Below, in pieces: positions 41,090 to 48,758 of a DNA stretch of 64,000 nt. Numbering within the stretch: position 1 is the first letter of the stretch; the number at the start of each line of letters is the position of its first letter. Origin of the DNA: Lutibacter sp. B2. Lineage in GTDB: Bacteria > Bacillota > Clostridia > Peptostreptococcales > Thermotaleaceae. The DNA lies in assembly GCA_015686845.1 (NCBI GenBank), contig JADPRS010000004.1:62001-126000 (forward strand), in the 5' to 3' direction. Below the pieces are notes generated by a model that was not told the origin of the DNA, did no database searches, and saw only the letters and a program-made list of their open reading frames with translations. Both the position numbers and the translations under genes were made by a program.

Positions 41090-42124
41090 ATGCAACTAAT
41101 AGATCTAATCCAAGATAAGTATAAAGTTATTTCTGTTGTGGGAATGTCAAAAAATGCTGGAAAGACAGTCACATTAAATCAAATCATAGATGAGTGTATG
41201 GATAGAAATATACGAATCGGAATCACCTCTACAGGTAGAGATGGTGAAAACCAAGACATTGTAACGAATACAGAAAAACCAATGATTTATGTGGATGCAG
41301 GCACTTTGATTGCCACGACAGAGGGAACGTTTAAATATACAGAAGCTAAATTAGAAATATTAGAAGTAACAGATTTTAATACATCTATGGGAAAAATAGT
41401 GATCGTACAAACTAAGACATCTGGATATGTTCAAATTGCGGGTCCTAATACAAATCGTGAAATCAAAGTAGTAGCAGATAAGCTTTTAAGTTATGGTGCA
41501 GGATTGGTCGTTGTAGATGGAGCGCTAGATAGAATTTCCTCTGCTTCACCAGGAATAACCGAAGCCACAATATTATCTACTGGAGCGGTAGTCAGTAGAG
41601 ATATGAATAAAGTAATTGAAAAGACTTTGCATCAAATACAATTATTTGCTCTTTTAGAAGTTGAAGATGGAGAATTGAAAAGTTTGGCAAATACCATCAT
41701 AAAAGAGAAAGGGTATTGTATTATAGATGAAGATGGAGAAGAACATCCTTTAGAGATTAAAACAGCACTAAATAGTGGAGATGTTATAGGAAAAGCTATT
41801 ACGGATCAATCTCAATACATTGTTATTGGGGGTTCATTAGTAACCAGCACTTTAAAGGAGATTATACAATCAACTAGAAAATTTAAGCAGGTTACATTTA
41901 TAGTAAAGGATGCTACAAAAATTTTTACCGATTCAAAGGATTGGTTGTACTTTAAAAAAATCGGAATAAAAGTTTGTGTAGTGGATAAAATAATACCTTT
42001 AGCTGTTACTATTAATCCTTATGCACCTCAAGGATATTATTTTCAGCCTGAAGAATTTTTAGAAAAAATGAAGAATTTTTTAAACCCTATCCCTGTTTTT
42101 GATGTTGTATTAGGTGGTGAATAA
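41090..42124 (+). CDS. kamB: KamB, lysine 5,6-aminomutase reactivase subunit
   Basis: 344 residues, soluble. A P-loop, VVGMSKNAGKTVTLNQI (about 16-32), is followed by IGITSTGRDGENQ, and a central segment has GAGLVVVDGALDRISSASPG. Position between kamA and kamC is the signature of the clostridial lysine operon, where KamB and KamC are annotated as a reactivase for the B12 enzyme KamDE, which suffers suicide inactivation. The role comes from family annotation and context. The ribosome site is AGGAGGG. Confidence 0.86.
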   Translation: MQLIDLIQDKYKVISVVGMSKNAGKTVTLNQIIDECMDRNIRIGITSTGRDGENQDIVTNTEKPMIYVDAGTLIATTEGTFKYTEAKLEILEVTDFNTSMGKIVIVQTKTSGYVQIAGPNTNREIKVVADKLLSYGAGLVVVDGALDRISSASPGITEATILSTGAVVSRDMNKVIEKTLHQIQLFALLEVEDGELKSLANTIIKEKGYCIIDEDGEEHPLEIKTALNSGDVIGKAITDQSQYIVIGGSLVTSTLKEIIQSTRKFKQVTFIVKDATKIFTDSKDWLYFKKIGIKVCVVDKIIPLAVTINPYAPQGYYFQPEEFLEKMKNFLNPIPVFDVVLGGE

Positions 42125-42126
42125 GT

Positions 42127-43752
42127 ATGTTTATATCAGATCGAGTTTTTGAGAACCTAGAACTTCCTTATATTTTTTCTAGAATAGTAGTGTATACTCC
42201 TTATGGAACAGATGCTAAAAAAGAGATGAAGCCTTTCTTGAAAAAGGATACACAAAAATTAATAGAGGAATATGAACGAATTGAAAAAGCGGTGTTTTTA
42301 ATTACAAAGCATCGATATACCTTTGTGGATATTCGTACTATATTTCAACATATGAAAGACTTGAGAGGTTCTTTTAAAAGAGCAGAAGAAAATGAAGTTT
42401 TAAGTACGGTCGAATTGTTTGAAATAAAAGCTTTTATGTTTATGCTTACTGAATTAGAACAAAAAATACAAAAAATAAAATGGAATCTTCCTGAGAATCT
42501 AAAAGTGAAACCCATGCCTAGCCTAATAAAACTTTTAGATCCAGAAAAAAGTGGCGTGAATACATTTTATATATATGATATGTATTCTAAAAAGTTACAG
42601 ATGATTAGAAAGCAAATAAAAGACATAGAAGCAGATATGTATCGTTCCAAAAAGGAAGCAAGAGAAAAAATCCAAGCGGAATTAAACATAAAAATTCGAC
42701 CAAATGGAGAAACTTCAGTTAGTAAATCTAATGAGGAAATGATTGCTGCTATGGAAAAGTGTCCAGGCCTTGTATACAATTCAGAAACATATATGAATAA
42801 AACCTTTAAAGTAAGGTTGGAAAATGATGTTGATGAAAAATTAAAAGAACTGGAAGAACTAAAACTTAGAGAAGAAGAAGAAGAGTTCGAAGTTAGAAAA
42901 AATTTGACTGAAGAAATCAGAAAAGCTATTCATGACATTGATGGAAATGTAAGTGCAATCGCAAGTCTGGATTTACTCATTGCAAAAGGATATCTAGCAA
43001 TAGGTATGCAGGGCGTAAAGCCAGAAATTGTAGAGGAAGAAACACTATCTATCATAGAGGGTAGACACATTAAAGTAGCTGATACACTTCGAAAACAGGG
43101 AAAAGAGTTTACACCCATTACAGTAAACCTTAAAAAAGGTGTGACATGCATTACAGGTGCAAATATGGGAGGAAAGACCATATCGCTTAAATTAATTGGT
43201 GTATTAAGTGTTATGGCGCAATATGGACTTTTTGTTCCAGCAAAAGAAATGAAAGTATCATTAAAAGATTATGTCTTTTTCTCATTGGGAGATTTACAAT
43301 CTACAGATATGGGACTCAGTACATTTGGAGCAGAAATACTAGAAATAAAAAACATCATTAGCCGTGCAGAAGAAGCAGGCATCATATTAATAGATGAACT
43401 GGCAAGAGGAACAAATCCTTCAGAAGGATTTGCAATATCCAAAGCCATTATAAACTTTTTAAAGACAAAAAATAGTATTACGATTATTACTACTCATTTT
43501 GATGGATTGACAGAAGATCAAGAGGTATATCATCTGCAAGTTAAAGGATTAATAGGGGTAGATTATAATCAATTAAAAGAAGAAATGAATAAAACCATGA
43601 ATGCGGGCATAGAGGTTGTTCACAAATACATGGATTATAGACTGATAGAAGTTGAAAATGAACAAATTGTACCTAGAGATGCTATTAATATTGCAAGACT
43701 TATGGGGCTGCAGGAGTTTATATTAAAAGATGCAGAACAATGTTTGCAGTAA
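42127..43752 (+). CDS. kamC: KamC, MutS-related reactivase ATPase
   Basis: 541 residues, starting 2 bases after kamB. The C-terminal MutS-type ATPase has VTCITGANMGGKTISLKLIG (Walker A), LSTFGAEILEIKNII (signature), IILIDELARGTNPSEGFAIS (Walker B) and TIITTHFDGLTE (switch His). The N-terminal half is helical, with a coiled-coil lever (about 150-290), and lacks the MutS mismatch-recognition domain. It therefore belongs with the MutS-like ATPases that act on proteins, here proposed to exchange damaged cobalamin in KamDE. Confidence 0.88.
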   Translation: MFISDRVFENLELPYIFSRIVVYTPYGTDAKKEMKPFLKKDTQKLIEEYERIEKAVFLITKHRYTFVDIRTIFQHMKDLRGSFKRAEENEVLSTVELFEIKAFMFMLTELEQKIQKIKWNLPENLKVKPMPSLIKLLDPEKSGVNTFYIYDMYSKKLQMIRKQIKDIEADMYRSKKEAREKIQAELNIKIRPNGETSVSKSNEEMIAAMEKCPGLVYNSETYMNKTFKVRLENDVDEKLKELEELKLREEEEEFEVRKNLTEEIRKAIHDIDGNVSAIASLDLLIAKGYLAIGMQGVKPEIVEEETLSIIEGRHIKVADTLRKQGKEFTPITVNLKKGVTCITGANMGGKTISLKLIGVLSVMAQYGLFVPAKEMKVSLKDYVFFSLGDLQSTDMGLSTFGAEILEIKNIISRAEEAGIILIDELARGTNPSEGFAISKAIINFLKTKNSITIITTHFDGLTEDQEVYHLQVKGLIGVDYNQLKEEMNKTMNAGIEVVHKYMDYRLIEVENEQIVPRDAINIARLMGLQEFILKDAEQCLQ

Positions 43753-43908
43753 TAAATAAGTGGTTAATAGTTAGTCCTTAGCAGTAAGCGTGTTAATCTT
43801 GAAATAGATTTATAACAACTGACATTAATATAAAAATATATAAGTTTAAAATAGTTTACTGTTAAATACTAACTATTAGCAGCTGACTTTAATTTAGGAG
43901 GAGATGAA
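43753..43908. repeat. Repeat-bearing kamC-kamD spacer
   Basis: A 156-base gap inside the operon. TAATAGTTAGT (43765-43775) and ACTAACTATTA (43868-43878) are inverted. TTAGCAG and CTGAC-N-TTAAT motifs each occur twice. There is no T-tract terminator and no consensus promoter. It could be an RNA stem-loop of about 115 bases that sets kamDE dosage, or a degenerate repeat insertion. Confidence 0.4.
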
Positions 43909-45465
43909 ATGCAGAGCAAGTTAAACCTAGACCAAAGTGTGGTTAAAAGAGCAAGAAAATCTGCTGAGAAAATTGCAGTAGATGTACAGAGTTTTGTAGA
44001 TAAGCATACAACAGCAGCAGTAGAAAGAACGGTTGCGAGACTTTTTGAAGTAGATGGAGTAGATGAGATAGAAATACCCCTTCCAAATATTTTAGTAGAT
44101 AATATTAAAGAAGGTGGCGGATTAGGATTAGGAGCATCATACTGGATTGGAAATGCAATGATCCATACTGGAAAAACACCACAAGAGATTGCTGAGATGA
44201 TTTCAAGAGGAGAACTTGATATAACAAAAATCCCAGTAGCAGATGAAGCGAAAATAAAAGAAGTTATAACAGTGCTTGCTGAAAAAATGGTAAAAAGAAT
44301 AGCAGCGAATAGAAAAGATAGAGAAAATTATCTTGAAACATTAGGAGAAGGTCCTAGACCATATCTATATGTAATCGTTGCAACAGGTAATATCTACGAA
44401 GACGTATTGCAAGCACAAGCGGCTGCAAAACAAGGAGCAGATATTATTGCCGTAATCAGAACAACGGGACAAAGTTTACTTGACTATGTACCATATGGTG
44501 CAACAACTGAAGGTTTCGGTGGAACATATGCAACACAAGAAAACTTCAGAATCATGAGAAAAGCATTAGATGAATCAGGTAAAGAAGTTGGAAGATATAT
44601 TAGATTATGTAACTACTGTTCAGGATTATGTATGCCAGAAATTGCAGCTATGGGTGCAATAGAGAGACTTGATGTAATGCTTAATGATGCTTTATATGGT
44701 ATTCTTTTTAGAGATATCAATATTCAAAGAACATTAGTTGATCAATACTTCTCAAGAATTATAAATGGTTTTGCAGGTGTAATCATAAATACTGGAGAAG
44801 ATAACTACTTAACAACTGCTGATGCAGTAGAAGAAGCACATACAGTACTTGCTTCTCAATTCATCAATGAGCAATTTGCTTTAAAAGCAGGATTACCAGA
44901 AGAGCAAATGGGACTTGGACATGCATTTGAGATGACGCCAACTTTAAAAAATGGATTCTTACTTGAACTTTCTCAAGCGCAAATGGCAAGAGAAATTTTC
45001 CCAAATGCACCCCTTAAATATATGCCTCCAACAAAATATATGACAGGTGATATTTATAAAGGTCACGTTCAAGATGCACTATTTAATATGGTTGCCATCA
45101 TGACAAACCAAAGCTTACAGCTTTTAGGAATGTTAACAGAAGCAATTCATACACCACTTCTTCAAGATAGAGCATTATCTATTGAAAATGCAAGATATGT
45201 ATTCAACAATGCAAGAGATATCTCAAGTGAAATTGAGTTCAAAAAAGATGGTATTATTCAAAAAAGAGCACAATTAGTATTAGGTGAAGCGGCGGATATG
45301 ATTGAAAGAATTGAAAAAGAAGGATTATTTGAAACCATTGCACAAGGTAAATTTGCAGGTGTTAAAAGAGCAATAGATGGTGGAAAAGGACTTGATGGCG
45401 TTGCAGTAAAACATGAAAAATATTTCAATCCATTTGTTGAATTAATGTTAGGAGGTGCAAAATAA
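43909..45465 (+). CDS. kamD: Lysine 5,6-aminomutase alpha subunit
   Basis: The 518-residue PLP-binding large subunit of the B12-dependent enzyme that converts L-beta-lysine to 3,5-diaminohexanoate. The sequence is full length, with MQSKLNLDQSVVKRARKSAE, then YVPYGATTEGFGGTYATQEN and LCNYCSGLCMPEIAAMGAIE, all highly conserved in the family. The stop overlaps the beta-subunit ATG by one base, so the two subunits are made in equal ratio. Confidence 0.97.
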   Translation: MQSKLNLDQSVVKRARKSAEKIAVDVQSFVDKHTTAAVERTVARLFEVDGVDEIEIPLPNILVDNIKEGGGLGLGASYWIGNAMIHTGKTPQEIAEMISRGELDITKIPVADEAKIKEVITVLAEKMVKRIAANRKDRENYLETLGEGPRPYLYVIVATGNIYEDVLQAQAAAKQGADIIAVIRTTGQSLLDYVPYGATTEGFGGTYATQENFRIMRKALDESGKEVGRYIRLCNYCSGLCMPEIAAMGAIERLDVMLNDALYGILFRDINIQRTLVDQYFSRIINGFAGVIINTGEDNYLTTADAVEEAHTVLASQFINEQFALKAGLPEEQMGLGHAFEMTPTLKNGFLLELSQAQMAREIFPNAPLKYMPPTKYMTGDIYKGHVQDALFNMVAIMTNQSLQLLGMLTEAIHTPLLQDRALSIENARYVFNNARDISSEIEFKKDGIIQKRAQLVLGEAADMIERIEKEGLFETIAQGKFAGVKRAIDGGKGLDGVAVKHEKYFNPFVELMLGGAK

Positions 45466-46232
45466 TGGCAGTAGAACAAGTAGATTTAACGAAAATCAAA
45501 CCATACGGAGATACCATGAATGATGGAATGGTGCAACTATGTTTCACACTTCCAGTACCTTGTGAAGAGGAAGCAAAGGAAGCTGCTAAACGTCTTGCAT
45601 TAAAAATGGGATTAGAAGAACCAGCAGTTACAGATGCAAAAGACCTTGGTGTTGGATATACAATGTTTGTTATGTATGGAAAATGCAAGCATACTGTAGA
45701 TTATACTCAAATTGAAGTACCAAAAGTAGATGTTGAAATAATGGATAAATATGGAGTGGAAGACTTCATAAAAGAAAACATTAAAAGAGATATCGTCATC
45801 GTAGGTGCTTGTACTGGAACAGATGCCCATACAGTAGGAATAGATGCTGTTATGAACATGAAAGGGTATGCAGGACACTACGGACTTGAGCGTTATAAAG
45901 GAATTGAGGCACACAACTTAGGAAGTCAAGTTCCAAATGAAGAGTTTATTGCAAAAGCAATTGAACTAAAAGCGGATGTATTATTGGTTTCTCAAATTGT
46001 AACGCAAAAGGATGTACACATTCAAAACCTTACAAATCTAGTAGAATTACTAGAAGCAGAAGGAATTAGAGACAAAGTTGTATTGGTTTGTGGAGGTCCA
46101 AGAATCAGCCATGAACTTGCAAAAGAATTAGGATATGATGCAGGTTTTGGAACTGGAACTTATGCAGATAATATAGCATCTTTTGCAGTAAATGAGATTG
46201 TAGATAGAGGTTTAATAACTAGAGAATGGTAA
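45465..46232 (+). CDS. kamE: Lysine 5,6-aminomutase beta subunit (B12-binding)
   Basis: 255 residues. The adenosylcobalamin-binding Rossmann domain (about 100-250) has VGACTGTDAHTVGIDAVMNM, containing the D-x-H-x-x-G base-off motif whose His ligates cobalt. Later VLLVSQIVTQKDVHIQNL and VLVCGGPRISHELAKELGYD complete the domain. The N-terminal segment carries the dimerisation region and the PLP-linking lysine known for this family. It is last in the operon, followed by a strong terminator. Confidence 0.97.
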   Translation: MAVEQVDLTKIKPYGDTMNDGMVQLCFTLPVPCEEEAKEAAKRLALKMGLEEPAVTDAKDLGVGYTMFVMYGKCKHTVDYTQIEVPKVDVEIMDKYGVEDFIKENIKRDIVIVGACTGTDAHTVGIDAVMNMKGYAGHYGLERYKGIEAHNLGSQVPNEEFIAKAIELKADVLLVSQIVTQKDVHIQNLTNLVELLEAEGIRDKVVLVCGGPRISHELAKELGYDAGFGTGTYADNIASFAVNEIVDRGLITREW

Positions 46233-46264
46233 AACTAAGGGATTTTCCCCTTAGTTTTTTTTTA
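46231..46264 (+). terminator. Terminator of the lysine operon
   Basis: An 11-bp stem (AAAACTAAGGG / CCCTTAGTTTT) overlapping the kamE stop, followed by five more Ts. Confidence 0.9.
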
Positions 46265-46279
46265 GATTTTAAAGGACGG

Positions 46280-46308
46280 TTAACAAAAAAATATACTGTT
46301 CCGATAAT
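46280..46308 (+). promoter_or_regulatory. Promoter of the first SLH gene (sigma-A or SigD-like)
   Basis: Two readings overlap. TTAACA-17-GATAAT fits sigma-A. TAAC-N15-TCCGATAA fits the sigma-28/SigD consensus TAAA-N15-GCCGATAA. The second SLH-cluster promoter has the same CCGATA core, which favours SigD. Confidence 0.55.
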
Positions 46309-46343
46309 AGTATAGAAGACAACTAATAAATCGAGGTGGGAAA

Positions 46344-47447
46344 ATGAAAAAAATATTTATTGCAATCAGTATAGCAGTGACAATGATCCTAAGTTCTATT
46401 GGGGTACAGGCAGTAGAAAATCAATCCTATAAAGGAATAAAAAACTATCAATCCCTTTATAAAAATTGTAATTTCTATGATGTAAAGAACCACTGGGCAG
46501 GAAAATCAATATATAAAATGAGTATATTATCTGTAATAAGAGGAGAGGGAAATAATAAATTTTACCCAGATAGAAATATTACGAAAGAAGAAGCATTGAG
46601 CCTGCTTGTAAGATTAGGAGGTCTTGAAGGCGAAGCACAAAAACTAGGAGAAAATCAAAACGATTGGTCACAGGGGTATATTAAATTAGCACAAAGTAAA
46701 AATATTATAGGCAAAGAGGATGTAAAAAATATAAATGAATTATCTGAAAGAGAAAAAGAAAAAATAGAAGAAAATATAATGAAAAAAATAGATGCTTACG
46801 CAAAAAATGATAATATTACGGAAGAAGAACTTGAAAATATAGAAAAAAGATTAAGAGAGGATTTAGAAAAGGATTATACATGGAGAGGGTATGCTACTAG
46901 AGAAGAAATAGCTATTTGGGTAGCGAACTTAATAAGATTAGAGCCTATAAGAGGACAAAAACAACAGCTTATTTACACGCTGAAGGACTATAAAGATATA
47001 AAAGTTGAAGATGTGCCCATCATTGAAAGTGTATTACAAAAAGGGTTTATGAAAGGAAATGATAAAGGCTATTTTAATCCTAAAAAAACCATTACTAGAG
47101 CAGAAATGGCCGTTGTGTTAGATAATATTTCAGAGAAAATATTTAAAGATAGAGGATACAAATTAGAATCAGGATTTGTAGAAAATGTAGAAAAATATGT
47201 TACGCCTGAAAAGGACAATGTATCTATGGAAATTGAAGGCGTAGGAAATTATATAATTACCCTTCGTGATGAAGAAGATCAATACATAAAAATTAATTCA
47301 AAGCAGTCTAGTGAGGGAGATACTTCAGGAGGATTTATTGTTTATAAGGAAGGGCATATAGGATATCCATCAATGATTAAGGAAAATGATTATATCAATT
47401 GTTGGATCAATCCTAAAAATGAGGTTATCTATACTGAGATAGATTAA
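46344..47447 (+). CDS. SLH-domain surface protein
   Basis: 367 residues with a signal peptide ending near SIGVQAVEN. SLH repeat 1 is at about 45-95 (FYDVKNHWAGKSIYKMSILS, then YPDRNITKEEALSLL). A degenerate repeat carries a long Glu/Lys-rich helical insertion (about 130-180), and a third SLH repeat is at about 210-265 (NPKKTITRAEMAVVL). A C-terminal beta-rich domain of about 90 residues (VSMEIEGVGNYIITLRDEED) has no family I recognise. The placement of SLH at the N-terminus suggests a wall-bound protein that displays the C-terminal domain. It is a single-gene unit between terminators. Confidence 0.87.
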   Translation: MKKIFIAISIAVTMILSSIGVQAVENQSYKGIKNYQSLYKNCNFYDVKNHWAGKSIYKMSILSVIRGEGNNKFYPDRNITKEEALSLLVRLGGLEGEAQKLGENQNDWSQGYIKLAQSKNIIGKEDVKNINELSEREKEKIEENIMKKIDAYAKNDNITEEELENIEKRLREDLEKDYTWRGYATREEIAIWVANLIRLEPIRGQKQQLIYTLKDYKDIKVEDVPIIESVLQKGFMKGNDKGYFNPKKTITRAEMAVVLDNISEKIFKDRGYKLESGFVENVEKYVTPEKDNVSMEIEGVGNYIITLRDEEDQYIKINSKQSSEGDTSGGFIVYKEGHIGYPSMIKENDYINCWINPKNEVIYTEID

Positions 47448-47480
47448 AAAAAGGTTACGGATGATCCGTAACCTTTTTTT
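47446..47480. terminator. Bidirectional terminator between convergent genes
   Basis: AAAAAAAGGTTACGGAT and ATCCGTAACCTTTTTTT form a 17-bp palindrome with A- and T-runs on both sides. It serves the SLH gene and the convergent acidic-repeat gene. Confidence 0.92.
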
Positions 47481-48561
47481 AGTATTCAGATTGTTTGTTT
47501 AAATCGTTGTCATTTTCATCATAATCATATTCAGCCATTTTTGAATTATCGTCATCGTATACAGTGATATCCATGTCTTCGTCATACTCTCTTGAAACTT
47601 TTTTACATACTTTTTCTATAAAATCACGGAAATCTTCCTTATCACGATTTTCCCAATAAGAAGAAGTTCTGTCGAAATCTGTATATATTTTAATTTCGAT
47701 ATCATCATTAGACAATTGTCTTAAGCTATAATTTTTAAATTTTAATGTGTGTCCATCGTTTGTAACAGAGTCATAATCGTCTTCTAACTCATCTTCTATG
47801 TCATCTAAATCCGTATCATTATTAGAAGAAGAACCTGAATAAAGACGCTCATCGTCAGTATCATAAGTATATTTTTCTATTTGATCTTTATCATCATCAT
47901 AAACCCTTACGTTAATATCCTCATCATAGTCATCTGCAATTCTTTCGCATATATCTTCTACAAAATCTTTGAAGTCACTTGTATCTCTATTCCTCCATTT
48001 GCTATAATCTTTATCAAAATCTCCGTACATCTTTAAGGAAATATCATTAGAAGATTTACTTAATTCATATGTATCGAATTCTAAAGTTTCTCCATCGTTT
48101 CTATGTTTATCAAACTTATCTTCTAAGATATCTTCTAAATCATCTAAAGAATCACTAGAGCGACTGTTGTTGCTACTTGAGTTATTATTAGATATAGATG
48201 TATAAAGATTGTACTGACTTAATTTCATTTTTAGATTTGCGATTTCTAAATTTTTTCGATCCAATTCAGCTCGTAGATTTTGTGTATTTGCAGAATTTTG
48301 AGAAGCATATAAATTCATAGTTTTTGTTTCATTGTTCCAAGTGTAGGTAAATCCTGTTTGAGGAGCTATATCATTTACAGGAGCATATACATAGCCATTG
48401 TATATAAATGGACTGCTTTTGAAGTTTAGATTATTTCCATTATAGTTTACTTTCACATCGTAAAACAATGCGTTTATGTTTTTGCTATAACTAGCACTTG
48501 TTCCCATTATAGTAGTTAGTAAGAAACATAAAATAATGGTTGGAATCAATTTTCTTTTCAT
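47479..48561 (-). CDS. Exported protein with stalk (CuAO-N1-like) domain and duplicated acidic domain
   Basis: 360 residues on the minus strand. A signal peptide (about 1-25) leads to a copper-amine-oxidase-N1-type stalk domain (about 33-90: SPFIYNGYVYAPVNDIAPQT), a short coiled coil (about 95-118) and a Ser/Asn linker. Then come two copies of a roughly 99-residue module at 139-237 and 252-350. Each copy has the pattern LED-x-(F/Y)D, NDG-x-TL-F, YxDFD, WxNRD, DFxDF(V/I)E, YDED and VYDDD. The modules are strongly acidic, so calcium or wall-polymer binding is conceivable. I do not recognise the module. Confidence 0.72.
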   Translation of the reverse strand: MKRKLIPTIILCFLLTTIMGTSASYSKNINALFYDVKVNYNGNNLNFKSSPFIYNGYVYAPVNDIAPQTGFTYTWNNETKTMNLYASQNSANTQNLRAELDRKNLEIANLKMKLSQYNLYTSISNNNSSSNNSRSSDSLDDLEDILEDKFDKHRNDGETLEFDTYELSKSSNDISLKMYGDFDKDYSKWRNRDTSDFKDFVEDICERIADDYDEDINVRVYDDDKDQIEKYTYDTDDERLYSGSSSNNDTDLDDIEDELEDDYDSVTNDGHTLKFKNYSLRQLSNDDIEIKIYTDFDRTSSYWENRDKEDFRDFIEKVCKKVSREYDEDMDITVYDDDNSKMAEYDYDENDNDLNKQSEY

Positions 48562-48594
48562 TTTAAGACCTCCAATAAATTTTCGGTTTTCTAC

Positions 48595-48624
48595 ATCTTA
48601 CCATAAAAGGAGTATATTACTCAA
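48595..48624 (-). promoter_or_regulatory. Candidate promoter of the acidic-repeat gene
   Basis: On the minus strand TTGAGT and TAAGAT are 18 bases apart, 34 bases ahead of the start codon. Moderate match. Confidence 0.5.
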
Positions 48625-48691
48625 GTTGAAAACCATAGTTAATTAAGCCTGGTTTTCCAAAATTTAATTATTGTGAACGGTGGCTAAAACA

Positions 48692-48719
48692 TAAAGAAAA
48701 TGTCGTATATAACCGATAT
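48692..48719 (+). promoter_or_regulatory. SigD/sigma-28-like promoter of the large surface-protein operon
   Basis: TAAA-N16-ACCGATAT closely matches the flagellar/motility sigma consensus TAAA-N15-GCCGATAT. No sigma-A pair of comparable quality was found in this 197-base divergent gap. Confidence 0.55.
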
Positions 48720-48758
48720 AATTAACAAGGGTAATTAGACTTTGAGGGGGTAGTTAGT

